A stretch of DNA of 64,000 nt from NCBI GenBank assembly GCA_937770485.1, contig CALJHX010000034.1, forward strand, positions 1 through 64,000. The letters are read 5' to 3'. Source of the stretch: an uncultured Verrucomicrobiae bacterium (GTDB taxonomy: Bacteria; Verrucomicrobiota; Verrucomicrobiia; Limisphaerales; UBA1096). The notes under the pieces were generated by a model. It was given only the letters and a program-made list of their open reading frames with translations, made no database searches and had not been told where the DNA came from. Position 1 is the first letter of the stretch, and each line of letters starts with the position of its first letter. The position numbers and the translations under genes are program-made. Below are positions 53,558 through 61,686 of the stretch, piece after piece.

Positions 53558-54040
53558 ATGAACCAATCCGAGTTTGATAGCCTATTGCAAACCGCACCTG
53601 AGCGTGATTTGACTGATGGTGAGTTGGCCAGGCTGGAGAGCTGGCTGGCTGCGAACCCCGCCGATCAGGCCGAGTGGGAAGTGCTCGACCACCTGTTAGC
53701 CGCACTGCCTGACACGCCTGTCGCGACCAATTTCACCTCCCGTGTACTGGACGAAGTCCGCAGCGCCGAGGCGTCCCGCCCGGCGCTTGGCCAAGCGTGG
53801 TGGCTGAGGCTCCTCGCGCCGCAGTTTCGGCCCATCCAAATCGCAGCCGCTGCAATGCTTGCCATGGTGATCGGTGGTGTTGGCTACCAATCGCACCTTA
53901 ACCAGTCCCGAGCCGAGATGGCTGCGGCCGTCGTGTCGATCGCCGAGTTCACCCCGGTTTTTTTGGCTGATATCGAGGCCATCGAGGCCGTCGCACAGGC
54001 CGCCGCGATCGACGAGGAACTTTGGGCCGCACTCAAGTAA
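53558..54040 (+). CDS. putative anti-sigma factor with one membrane segment
   Basis: 160 residues. ATG 53558 is chosen over the track's 53546 because GGAGGAG lies at the right distance before it. The N-terminus FDSLLQTAPERDLTDGELAR plus LESWLAANPADQAEWEVLDH resembles the cytoplasmic anti-sigma domain of RsgI/ZAS-like regulators without the zinc ligands. A single membrane helix follows (IQIAAAAMLAMVIGGVGYQ), then a short periplasmic tail. It is next to the ECF gene (49 bases). Role inferred from layout. Confidence 0.65.
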   Translation: MNQSEFDSLLQTAPERDLTDGELARLESWLAANPADQAEWEVLDHLLAALPDTPVATNFTSRVLDEVRSAEASRPALGQAWWLRLLAPQFRPIQIAAAAMLAMVIGGVGYQSHLNQSRAEMAAAVVSIAEFTPVFLADIEAIEAVAQAAAIDEELWAALK

Positions 54041-54044
54041 CTTC

Positions 54045-54998
54045 ATGAAATTGCGAGTCACAGTTGCCCGCCTGCTCCTGCTGCCGATATTGGCAATGGG
54101 AGCGCCCGTTGGAGCGATGGCTGCTAGCTCGCCGTTTGCGGCCTTCAAAAAAATTGTCTCGCTACCCGAAGCCGAGCGCGAGGCGGCGGTGGGCAAACTC
54201 AAGATTTCCTCCGAGCGCCATCGTAAACTAGTGCAGGCCAAGGTCCTCGAATACGCCGCTATGCCGGAGGCCGAGCGTGATCGCAAACTCGATGCGCTGG
54301 ATTTCCGCTGGCACCTGATGCCCATCATGAAAACGGCGAAGACCGATCGGGCTAAGCGTCTGGCCTCTGTGCCGGAGCGGTTCCGCACCGATATCAAGAG
54401 GCGGTTGACTGGCTGGGATCAACTCGACGCCCGCGTCCGCGCCGACTTGCTCAAGAACGAGTCGTTTTTCCGCTATCTCTCCAGCTTCGGCCGAGGCCAC
54501 CAGTCGCGCGTTGCGCTGACGAATCACATGGAAAAAATGTCGGCCCGCCTTCGCGAGGGCCTCGAGGGGCGGATCACGACCTGGCGTGAAAAACCGAAAC
54601 CGGATCGCCGCCGGATGACTCGCCAGTTTCACCATTTTTTCGACATGCCGGTTGCCGAGCAGGAGCGCACCCTGAGCCACCTGTCGAGTCGGGAGCGGGC
54701 GCGAATGGAGGCCAGTCTTGCGCAGTTCAAGGTCTTGTCCCGCGCCCAGCGCGAGTTGGTCATCCGGTCGTTTGAGAAGTTGGCCAACATGTCGCAGAGT
54801 GAGCGTGCCGGTTTTTTCCTTAACAACGAGCGGTGGAATGACATGAACGAGGCCGAGCGCAAGAAGTGGCGAACACTCGTGACACAGATGCCGCCGTTGC
54901 CTCCCGGTTTCGGGAAAGAGGCCGCGCCCCCGCTGCCGCCCGGTTTGGTTGATGAGACCATGCCCGGTCAAACCGTGGTCACCAACACCATTCGCTGA
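54045..54998 (+). CDS. exported DUF3106 protein
   Basis: 317 residues from ATG 54045 (4 bases after the preceding stop). A signal peptide (LLLLPILAMGAPVGAMAASS) precedes a highly charged helical protein with repeats of the type MPEAERDRKLDALDFRWH, LSSRERARMEASLAQFKVLS and MSQSERAGFFLNNERWNDMN. This is the DUF3106 pattern, in which W/F-x(n)-L-x-x-x-E-R repeats occur. It is related in style to periplasmic stress sensors such as Spy/CpxP and may bind unfolded proteins or metals. Gene order sigma - anti-sigma - DUF3106 suggests it is the stress-sensing third member. The start was moved from 53874, which lies in the anti-sigma gene. Confidence 0.8.
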   Translation: MKLRVTVARLLLLPILAMGAPVGAMAASSPFAAFKKIVSLPEAEREAAVGKLKISSERHRKLVQAKVLEYAAMPEAERDRKLDALDFRWHLMPIMKTAKTDRAKRLASVPERFRTDIKRRLTGWDQLDARVRADLLKNESFFRYLSSFGRGHQSRVALTNHMEKMSARLREGLEGRITTWREKPKPDRRRMTRQFHHFFDMPVAEQERTLSHLSSRERARMEASLAQFKVLSRAQRELVIRSFEKLANMSQSERAGFFLNNERWNDMNEAERKKWRTLVTQMPPLPPGFGKEAAPPLPPGLVDETMPGQTVVTNTIR

Positions 54999-55006
54999 GC
55001 AGCGAA

Positions 55007-55834
55007 ATGGATCCCATTGCCTTCAAGATCGGCGGCTTCGCAATCTACTGGTACGGCATACTAGTGGCCGGTGGTTTTATGGCCGGACTTTGGACCGCCA
55101 GCCGCCGGTGCGTCCTCGACAAACTCGACGGCAAAGTCATCTCCGATCTCGGTGTTTGGATTATCATCGCCGGGATGCTTGGTGCCCGGGCAATGTACGT
55201 GATCACTTACTGGGATGACCAATATGCCGGCGAACCGCTCTGGCAGGTACTCGATTTTCGGGGCGGTGGGCTTGTGTTTTACGGCGGTTTCATCGGTGCG
55301 GTGCTCGCGGTGATTCTTTACACCCGTTTCTACGGCAAGCAGCCGATTTGGAAGATCGCCGATGCCTTTGCCCCGAGCATTCCGCTTGGCCACGCGCTGG
55401 GCCGCTTGGGCTGCCTGATGTACGGCTGTTGTTTTGGCATCGAATGCGACCTGCCGTGGGCTGTTCAATTCCCGGCGTACAGTCCCGCCTTTGGCGTACA
55501 TGCCGCGCTTGGCCAAGTGCCCGGCGATGCGGCCCACTCGCTGTATGTCCACCCGACACAAATCTACTCCGCGCTGCTGAACTTGGCCCTGTACGGCGGC
55601 TTGGCCTGGCTGTATCGGCGCAAGCGGTTCGACGGGCAGGTGTTCGCCGTGTACCTCGCGGGCTACTCGGTCAACCGCTTCGTCGTCGAGTTTTTTCGAG
55701 GCGACTATTCGGTGGAGGGAATGTGGTTTGGCTGGATCAAGCCGGGTCAGCAGCTCAGCCTGTTTTTGCTGCCCATCGGCATCGCACTGATCCTGACTCT
55801 GCGCCGCCGAACCATGGCCAAGCGGCAGGATTGA
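55007..55834 (+). CDS. lgt: prolipoprotein diacylglyceryl transferase
   Basis: 275 residues, seven membrane segments expected. Lgt attaches diacylglycerol to the lipobox Cys of prolipoproteins at the inner membrane. IGGFAIYWYGILVAGGFMAG (His/Tyr region), GMLGARAMYVITYWDDQYAG, FRGGGLVFYGGFIGAVLAVI, and IPLGHALGRLGCLMYGCCFG (the R-x-G phosphatidylglycerol motif with the cysteine-rich variant) place it firmly in the family, as does FRGDYSVEGMWFGW. It starts 8 bases after DUF3106 and is likely cotranscribed. The window encodes several of its substrates (OppA, the LysM lipoprotein). Confidence 0.95.
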   Translation: MDPIAFKIGGFAIYWYGILVAGGFMAGLWTASRRCVLDKLDGKVISDLGVWIIIAGMLGARAMYVITYWDDQYAGEPLWQVLDFRGGGLVFYGGFIGAVLAVILYTRFYGKQPIWKIADAFAPSIPLGHALGRLGCLMYGCCFGIECDLPWAVQFPAYSPAFGVHAALGQVPGDAAHSLYVHPTQIYSALLNLALYGGLAWLYRRKRFDGQVFAVYLAGYSVNRFVVEFFRGDYSVEGMWFGWIKPGQQLSLFLLPIGIALILTLRRRTMAKRQD

Positions 55835-55850
55835 GCTGGACTTTCTCAAC

Positions 55851-56579
55851 ATGAAAACAATGACTCGATTCGCTTTTTGCCTGGCCTTGGCCGGTGCACT
55901 CACGGCCCAGGCCGCCGACAAGATTAAGACGGCCAAGGGCGACTTGGAGGTGCACCCGGTCAAGCACGGTACGGTGGTGTTCAAGTGGAACGGCAAGACG
56001 GTATTCGTCGACCCGGTGGGTGGTGCGGCACCGTTCAAGCCCTACGGCGTGCCGGACCTCGTGCTGGTGACCGACATCCACGGCGACCATTTCAACAAGG
56101 GCACCCTCGAGGCGATCGTGAAGGACAAGACGGTCGTCATCACGCCCGAGGCGGTGGCCGCGCTCGCGCCGGAGGGGTTGAAAAAGCGCATCACCACCCT
56201 GGGCAACGGCAAGTTGATGGAGAAACTCGGCGTGAAGATCGAGGCGGTGCCGATGTACAACCTGACGGCAGCGCGGCTGCGCTTTCACAACAAGGGACGC
56301 GGCAACGGCTACGTGATGACCTTTGGCGGCAAACGGGTGTACGTGAGCGGCGACACGGAGGACATCCCGGAGATGCGCGCGCTGAAGAACATTGACGCAG
56401 CGTTTGTCTGCATGAACCTGCCGTACACGATGACGCCGGAGCAGGCCGCCGACGCGGTGCGGGAGTTCAAGCCGAAGGTTGTGTACCCGTACCACTACCG
56501 GGGCAGCGACACGGCCCAGTTCAAGAAACTGGTCGGCGGCGCCTCGGAAGTACGATTGCGGGATTGGTATAAAAATTAA
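55851..56579 (+). CDS. exported MBL-fold (UlaG-like) metallo-hydrolase
   Basis: 242 residues with a signal peptide (MTRFAFCLALAGALTAQAAD). The metallo-beta-lactamase fold is shown by LVLVTDIHGDHFNKGTLEAI (H-x-D-H core), KRVYVSGDTEDIPEM with the metal-bridging Asp, and VYPYHYRGSD with the last His. The family includes UlaG-type lactonases and HtsA-like hydrolases. It has only one H-G-D-H in place of HxHxDH, so the first zinc ligand is altered (D-I-H). Substrate unknown. It is downstream of lgt by 16 bases, and convergent with ftsK. Confidence 0.85.
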   Translation: MKTMTRFAFCLALAGALTAQAADKIKTAKGDLEVHPVKHGTVVFKWNGKTVFVDPVGGAAPFKPYGVPDLVLVTDIHGDHFNKGTLEAIVKDKTVVITPEAVAALAPEGLKKRITTLGNGKLMEKLGVKIEAVPMYNLTAARLRFHNKGRGNGYVMTFGGKRVYVSGDTEDIPEMRALKNIDAAFVCMNLPYTMTPEQAADAVREFKPKVVYPYHYRGSDTAQFKKLVGGASEVRLRDWYKN

Positions 56580-56593
56580 CGCCTGGCCGAGCG

Positions 56594-59245
56594 TTAGTCT
56601 TCGATGTCGAAGAGGATTTCGCGGGGCTCGGCACCACGGCTGGGGCCGACGAGGCCGCGATCCTCGATTTCGTCCATAATGCGGGCGGCGCGGGTGTAGC
56701 CCAGGCGCAGGCGGCGCTGCATGAGTGAGACGCTGGCCTTTTGCTCGACACGGATGATCTCGATGCATTGCTGGATGAGATCTTCGTCCTCGTCGATGCC
56801 GCCGCCGTTGCCGCCGTTGCCGGGGGCTGGGGTTTCGAGTTGGCGCTCCATGTCCTTGTCGTAGCTTGGCTTGGCCTGGTTGTTGACGATCTCGACAATG
56901 CGGTTGATTTCATCGTCGGTGACGAGGCAGCCCTGGACGCGTCTGAGGTTGGAGGTGCCGGGCGGCAGGAAGAGCATGTCGCCTTTGCCAAGCAGTTTGT
57001 CGGCGCCCATGGCGTCGAGAATGGTGCGGGAGTCCACCTTGGCGGCAACCTGAAACGCGATCCGGGCGGGAATGTTGGCCTTGATGACGCCGGTGATGAC
57101 ATCGACGCTGGGCCGTTGTGTCGCGACGATGCAGTGGATGCCGGCGGCTCGTGCCATCTGCGTGATGCGTGCGATGGAGTTTTCCACATCGTTCTTGGCC
57201 ATCAACATCAAGTCGGCCAACTCGTCGATGATGACGACGATGTAGCTGAGCTTTTCCGGAATCTCGATTTCCTCATCGCGGGGGACGCTGACCTCCTGGT
57301 CCATCTCGACGGCGAAGCCCTCACTCTCGTCGAGTGGCAACTCGGGCTGGGCAGTTTTCTCCGGTTTCTTTTTGGAGCGCGAGTTGAAGCCGGCGATATT
57401 GCGGGCACCGACTTTGGCAAAAATCTGGTAGCGCTTTTCCATCTCGTTGACGACCCACTTGAGCGCGAGGGTGACTTTTTTTGGATCGTGCACCACGGGG
57501 GCGGCGAGGTGGGGGAGGCCGTTGTAAATCTGCAACTCGACGACTTTCGGGTCGATCATCACGAAGCGCAGTTCCTCCGGCGAAAAACGGAAGAGCAGCG
57601 AGGCAACGATGGAGTTGATGCAGACCGACTTGCCCGAGCCGGTGGCACCGGCGATGAGCAGGTGCGGCATCTCGGACAGGTCGGCGACGATCGGCTTGCC
57701 GTAGACGTCCTTGCCGAGTGCGAGCGGAATCTTGGCCTTGGAATTTTTCCACTCGGGCGAGTCGATGATGTTGCGGAAGAGCACCTTGGTCTTGATGCGG
57801 TTCGGCACCTCGATGCCGACGGAGCTGCGGCCGGGGACGGGGGCGAGGATGTTGATGTGCTCGGCCTTGATGGCGGCGGAGATGTTGTTGGCCAGGGCGG
57901 AGATGCGCTCGAGCCGGACGCCGGGCGCGGGGTGCAGCTCGTAGCGGGTGATGGTCGGCCCCTTGGTGATGTCGCCCTCGGTGACGTCGATATTAAACTG
58001 CTTCAGCGTGTCCTTGAGCAGGCGTGCGTTGGAGAGAAGTTGCTCGCGGGTCTCGGTGGGGGCGGTGGCGGGCTCGGGTTCGTCGAGTAACCTCGACTTG
58101 GGCAGCTTGTAGCCCATGACCTTGGGCGTCTTGGCGACGGAGGCTGGCCCCTTGTGCTTGGGGAGGTGTCGGGGCAGCTTAGGCTTGGCTGGTGCAACGG
58201 GTTTCGTCGTGTCGTCCGGCTTGGCTTCGCTCTCTGTCGTGTCGTCCGCTTGGCCAAGGATGTCATCGGTGCTGGCGGCCTTGTGATCGGTGGGCGCACT
58301 TGGTTCGTCCGGTTTTTTGGGTTTGGCCTCTGCGTCGGGTTCATCGGCGCAAGCCTTGACCTCCTCGGCAGTAATCACCGCGCCCATCTCGACTTCATCC
58401 GGATCCGGTTCGGCCTCATCTGTGGTCTTGTTCCGTTGTTCCGCATCCAGCACGCTCAGGTCGCGAACGGTCGGCTTGGGCACAGGCTTGAGATCGGCAC
58501 CGATCCCCTGGTCGGTCTTCAGTTCCACCGTGTTCGGCTCGATCTCTTGCTCGATGGCTTTCTTCTGTTTTTGCAGGTCACGCTCAAGCCGCCTGGTCTT
58601 GCGCTTGATTGACTTTTGGTATGGCTTGCCCGCCGCCAAGCCGGTTTGCTCACGTCGGTCACGCCAATTTCCCCATTTATCGACCGTCCAGTGCCAAATC
58701 TCGATCGGCTGGAGGTTGGTCAGGAAATAGAGGCTGGCGAGGATAGCCGCGGTGTAGATGATGATCGCGCCCGCAGTACCGAAGGTGTGAAAAACCGGGT
58801 AAATGATGGATTGGGCAATGACGCCGCCGAGTTGGAATCCGTCCGCCCAGAATGCGAGGCCGAAGTTTTCGTCAAGTTCCTGCAGCAGCCCCATCAGACC
58901 GATCAGGTAAACCACTGCAGCGACCGGTTCCTTCCACGATTGGCGGAGGTGAATGAAGAACGGGTGGAGAAAAGAGGCTCCAAAGAACAGCAGAAGCAGC
59001 GGCACCATGTAGGCCGCGAAGCCTATGGCCATGAACGAGATATAAGAGAGGTAGGCTCCGACTGGCCCGATCATGTTTTGGTAACCGTCGGCTGGACCGC
59101 TAGAATTGAGAGGGGGATCCGTCGGGTTGTAGCTGAGTAGTGACAGGATGAAAAGGACCGAAACAGCGATCATTGGGATCCCGATCCATCCCAGATCCAT
59201 TCGGGGCTGAGCGTTGGTTGCTGCCTTACTCTCCTTGCGCGGCAC
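56594..59245 (-). CDS. ftsK: DNA translocase FtsK
   Basis: 883 residues from GTG 59245; ATG 59200 is an alternative. The track extension to 59992 is antisense to the LysM gene and is rejected. About four membrane segments lie near the N-terminus (MIAVSVLFILSLLSYNP, IGFAAYMVPLLLLFFGASFL). A long Pro/Glu/Lys linker follows (about 200-400), then the motor with PGRSSVGIEVPNRIKTKVLF, Walker A LIAGATGSGKSVCINSIVAS, Walker B IVVIIDELADLMLMA and QRPSVDVITGVIKANIPARI. The C-terminal gamma winged helix SVSLMQRRLRLGYTRAARIM, ending in DEIEDRGLVGPSRGAEPREI, recognises KOPS. FtsK pumps chromosome ends to the septum. Confidence 0.97.
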   Translation of the reverse strand: MPRKESKAATNAQPRMDLGWIGIPMIAVSVLFILSLLSYNPTDPPLNSSGPADGYQNMIGPVGAYLSYISFMAIGFAAYMVPLLLLFFGASFLHPFFIHLRQSWKEPVAAVVYLIGLMGLLQELDENFGLAFWADGFQLGGVIAQSIIYPVFHTFGTAGAIIIYTAAILASLYFLTNLQPIEIWHWTVDKWGNWRDRREQTGLAAGKPYQKSIKRKTRRLERDLQKQKKAIEQEIEPNTVELKTDQGIGADLKPVPKPTVRDLSVLDAEQRNKTTDEAEPDPDEVEMGAVITAEEVKACADEPDAEAKPKKPDEPSAPTDHKAASTDDILGQADDTTESEAKPDDTTKPVAPAKPKLPRHLPKHKGPASVAKTPKVMGYKLPKSRLLDEPEPATAPTETREQLLSNARLLKDTLKQFNIDVTEGDITKGPTITRYELHPAPGVRLERISALANNISAAIKAEHINILAPVPGRSSVGIEVPNRIKTKVLFRNIIDSPEWKNSKAKIPLALGKDVYGKPIVADLSEMPHLLIAGATGSGKSVCINSIVASLLFRFSPEELRFVMIDPKVVELQIYNGLPHLAAPVVHDPKKVTLALKWVVNEMEKRYQIFAKVGARNIAGFNSRSKKKPEKTAQPELPLDESEGFAVEMDQEVSVPRDEEIEIPEKLSYIVVIIDELADLMLMAKNDVENSIARITQMARAAGIHCIVATQRPSVDVITGVIKANIPARIAFQVAAKVDSRTILDAMGADKLLGKGDMLFLPPGTSNLRRVQGCLVTDDEINRIVEIVNNQAKPSYDKDMERQLETPAPGNGGNGGGIDEDEDLIQQCIEIIRVEQKASVSLMQRRLRLGYTRAARIMDEIEDRGLVGPSRGAEPREILFDIED

Positions 59246-59353
59246 AGGTGGTAGTGTAGGGGCTGCGACGCCGAAGAAAAAGCGCGGATTGGCGATTTGT
59301 TGTCTACGCGAACTTGGGTTGCTTTGGGGGTGGTTCCTGTTTAGTTTCCGCCC

Positions 59354-60145
59354 ATGAACTTGTGGTTCAGCCTTGGGAGGACGATGACGCTGGCGATGTT
59401 GGCGGCCTTGATGGTGGGTTGTGAACCAACGAGCGGGAGCGGTTCCCGAATGGAGGATGACGCTGATTTTGTGCGTGGGAAAAGCCGCCTGGCCCGCAAG
59501 GACGTTGACGGTGCGGTTCTCTCCTTCAGCAAGGCGCTCGCCAACAGTCAGGGCAACGCTGCCGCTCATTTCGAGCTGGGGCTGATTTTTTACGAGCCCA
59601 GCAACAAAAAAAACAACTACGTTTCGGCCTGCTACCATTTCCAGCGGCATCTTGAGTTGCAACAGGACTCCAGCCACGCAGGCAACATCGAGGGCTTCAT
59701 CAAGGTCTGCAAAAAGGAGATCGCCAAGGACATCGCCATGGCGCCCATCCCGCGTTCGGAGATTAACGCGATTCACACGATGCGCACGCAGTTGGCCAAG
59801 GCCAACAGCGAAAAAAGCCACCTCAAGAGCCAAGTCGAGGCCATGCGCGGCCGGTTGCAGCAAGCCGGCAGCACCGTACCGGAGGTCGCCGTGGCGACCG
59901 GCAGTTCGCCGCCTTCCGTGAACCCGCGCGCCAACCCGCGCGTGGCCCCAAGGCCCAATTACGAAGTCCGATCCAGCCAGACTCGGACTCACACGCTCAA
60001 GGTGGGCGAGAGCCTCTACAGCCTGGCCAGGCGCTACGCCGTCCCGTTTTCAGCCTTGAAAGCGGCCAACCCGCGCCTGATGCGCAACTCTCGCGACCTG
60101 AAGCCGGGCGTCACCGTTTACATCCCGGCCAAGCGCACCCAGTAA
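59354..60145 (+). CDS. LysM/TPR lipoprotein
   Basis: 263 residues. The N-terminus MTLAMLAALMVGCEPTSGSG has an LMVGC lipobox. Residues about 40-130 form TPR-like helices (FVRGKSRLARKDVDGAVLSF, HFELGLIFYEP, SACYHFQRHLELQ). A coiled linker follows (HTMRTQLAKANSEKSHLKSQ), then a Pro/Asn-rich spacer and a C-terminal LysM domain (HTLKVGESLYSLARRYAVPF, LKPGVTVYIPAKRTQ) binding peptidoglycan. It is divergent from ftsK with about 108 bases between starts and followed by the exporter-linked genes. A role anchoring envelope proteins to the wall is inferred. Confidence 0.88.
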   Translation: MNLWFSLGRTMTLAMLAALMVGCEPTSGSGSRMEDDADFVRGKSRLARKDVDGAVLSFSKALANSQGNAAAHFELGLIFYEPSNKKNNYVSACYHFQRHLELQQDSSHAGNIEGFIKVCKKEIAKDIAMAPIPRSEINAIHTMRTQLAKANSEKSHLKSQVEAMRGRLQQAGSTVPEVAVATGSSPPSVNPRANPRVAPRPNYEVRSSQTRTHTLKVGESLYSLARRYAVPFSALKAANPRLMRNSRDLKPGVTVYIPAKRTQ

Positions 60146-60154
60146 TCCATCGCC

Positions 60155-60967
60155 GTGCGCCGATTGGTCTTCCCAGTCATCCTCCTGTTTTGGCTGGCGA
60201 TGAATGTCCTCCTGTGGCGCGCCGAGTACGGCGACACCGATCGAGGCAGCCGCGTCTCCAACGACGTGGTGCTCAACAAAATCTTCAACGCACCCGACGC
60301 TTCCAACCTGCGAGTTTCGCAGAACGGCACGTTGCTTGGCTTCGTCCATTGGGAAATCATCCCCGACGAGGTTTATTTCAGCGGCACCAACCAGCCGGTC
60401 GGGCGCGTGGAGTCTATCAAGGGCTACACCCTCGCGCTCGATGGCCGAATCCAAATCGAGACGCTGAAGACGAAGTTGCGATTCACCCTCCGCTCGATAC
60501 TTGGCGCCGACCTCGGTTGGCAAAACGTCAGCGCCACGATCGACCTGCCGCCCAGCACGTGGGAGTTTGCGTCGGCGGCAACCAACCAAGTGCTGAGCGT
60601 GAAACACGACGGGGCGCTTGGCCAATGGGAACGAATTACACCGCTTGCCCAACTGCGAAACCCCGCCGCATTGCTCGAGTCGTTCGCCGGGCCGGTTTTT
60701 ACGCCGTTGCTCGAGCCGTTGCTACCGCCTATCACCGCGCTTGGCCAAGCTGGCTCCGCGCCGCTTGAGCTTGGCCTCGAGTGGGCCGCCTACAACGACG
60801 CCATCCGGCTCGGCAGCACACGCGTCCGCATTTATCGCATCGAGGCCAAGCTACCCGGCGAGCGTGTTATCACGGTTTTGGTGAGCCGGGTGGGCGAGAT
60901 TTTGCAGGTCATATTCCCCGGCCAACTCGAGTTCACCAACGAAAGTTTCCCCCTGAAAGAAGCGTGA
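60155..60967 (+). CDS. membrane-anchored protein of unknown function
   Basis: No family recognised. 270 residues, GTG start 9 bases after the LysM stop. A signal anchor (LVFPVILLFWLAMNVLLW) is followed by a beta-rich domain (LLGFVHWEIIPDEVYFSG, VGRVESIKGYTLALDGRI), a Pro/Leu-rich middle and a C-terminal stretch ERVITVLVSRVGEILQVIFP. The stop codon overlaps the GTG of the ABC ATPase, so it belongs to that operon and may assist the exporter. Two palindrome copies inside the gene encode ALGQ. Confidence 0.7.
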   Translation: MRRLVFPVILLFWLAMNVLLWRAEYGDTDRGSRVSNDVVLNKIFNAPDASNLRVSQNGTLLGFVHWEIIPDEVYFSGTNQPVGRVESIKGYTLALDGRIQIETLKTKLRFTLRSILGADLGWQNVSATIDLPPSTWEFASAATNQVLSVKHDGALGQWERITPLAQLRNPAALLESFAGPVFTPLLEPLLPPITALGQAGSAPLELGLEWAAYNDAIRLGSTRVRIYRIEAKLPGERVITVLVSRVGEILQVIFPGQLEFTNESFPLKEA

Positions 60968-61686
60968 TTGAAATCGAGCAATTAAAAAAGCAATTCGGCG
61001 ATTTAAGGGCAGTCGACGACGTTAGCCTGGCTGTGCCAGGCGGCGAGTTTTTCGTCATTCTTGGCCCGAATGCCGCCGGCAAAACCACCACCATCAAGGT
61101 CATGGCAGGGCTAATGAAACCGACGAGCGGCTCGGTGAGGATTTGCGGATTCGACATCGGCACCAGCCCAATCGAGGCGCGCCGCCGCATGGCCTATGTG
61201 CCGGATTTTCCGTTCCTCTATGACAAGCTCACACCGGCTGAGTTTTTCCGTTTCACCGGCAAGTTGTTCGGGATGAAGGACCCTGCGATGGAGGCCAAGG
61301 CCGAGCACCTGGCCAACCGATTCAACCTCGGCGATTTTTTGGCCAAGCCGATCGAGAGCCTCTCGCACGGCACCAAGCAGCGCGTAGCCATCGTCTCCGC
61401 GCTGATGCACTCGCCGGAGGTCGTTGTGTTTGACGAGCCGATGGTCGGGCTGGATCCGCACCATTCCCGCGTGCTCAAGGACATCCTGCGCGAACAGGCC
61501 GACGCCGGCGTGACGGTGTTTGTCTCCACCCACCAACTCAGCGTCGCCGAGGAAATGGCCGACCGCATCGGCATCATGCACCAGGGACGACTGGTTGCCG
61601 TCGGGTCGCACGAGGAGTTGCAGGCAGCGAACAGGGACAGCACGCTCGAGTCTATTTTTCTGTCACTCACTGACGACGACGCATGA
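60964..61686 (+). CDS. ABC transporter ATP-binding protein
   Basis: 240 residues from GTG 60964, overlapping the upstream stop; the track start 60781 lies in the previous gene. Walker A is ILGPNAAGKTTTIKVMAGLM, the signature is SLSHGTKQRVAIVSALM, Walker B is VVVFDEPMVGLDPHHSRVL, and the switch His is in FVSTHQLSVAEEMADRIGI. It pairs with the permease at 61683, whose ATG overlaps the stop. The pair is an ABC-2-like exporter; cargo unknown. Confidence 0.93.
   Translation: MIEIEQLKKQFGDLRAVDDVSLAVPGGEFFVILGPNAAGKTTTIKVMAGLMKPTSGSVRICGFDIGTSPIEARRRMAYVPDFPFLYDKLTPAEFFRFTGKLFGMKDPAMEAKAEHLANRFNLGDFLAKPIESLSHGTKQRVAIVSALMHSPEVVVFDEPMVGLDPHHSRVLKDILREQADAGVTVFVSTHQLSVAEEMADRIGIMHQGRLVAVGSHEELQAANRDSTLESIFLSLTDDDA

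Noticed and set aside
59246-59992. N-terminal extension of the FtsK ORF
   Set aside because: Antisense to the LysM lipoprotein gene and lacks FtsK features; a GTG at 59245 and ATG at 59200 precede the first membrane helix.
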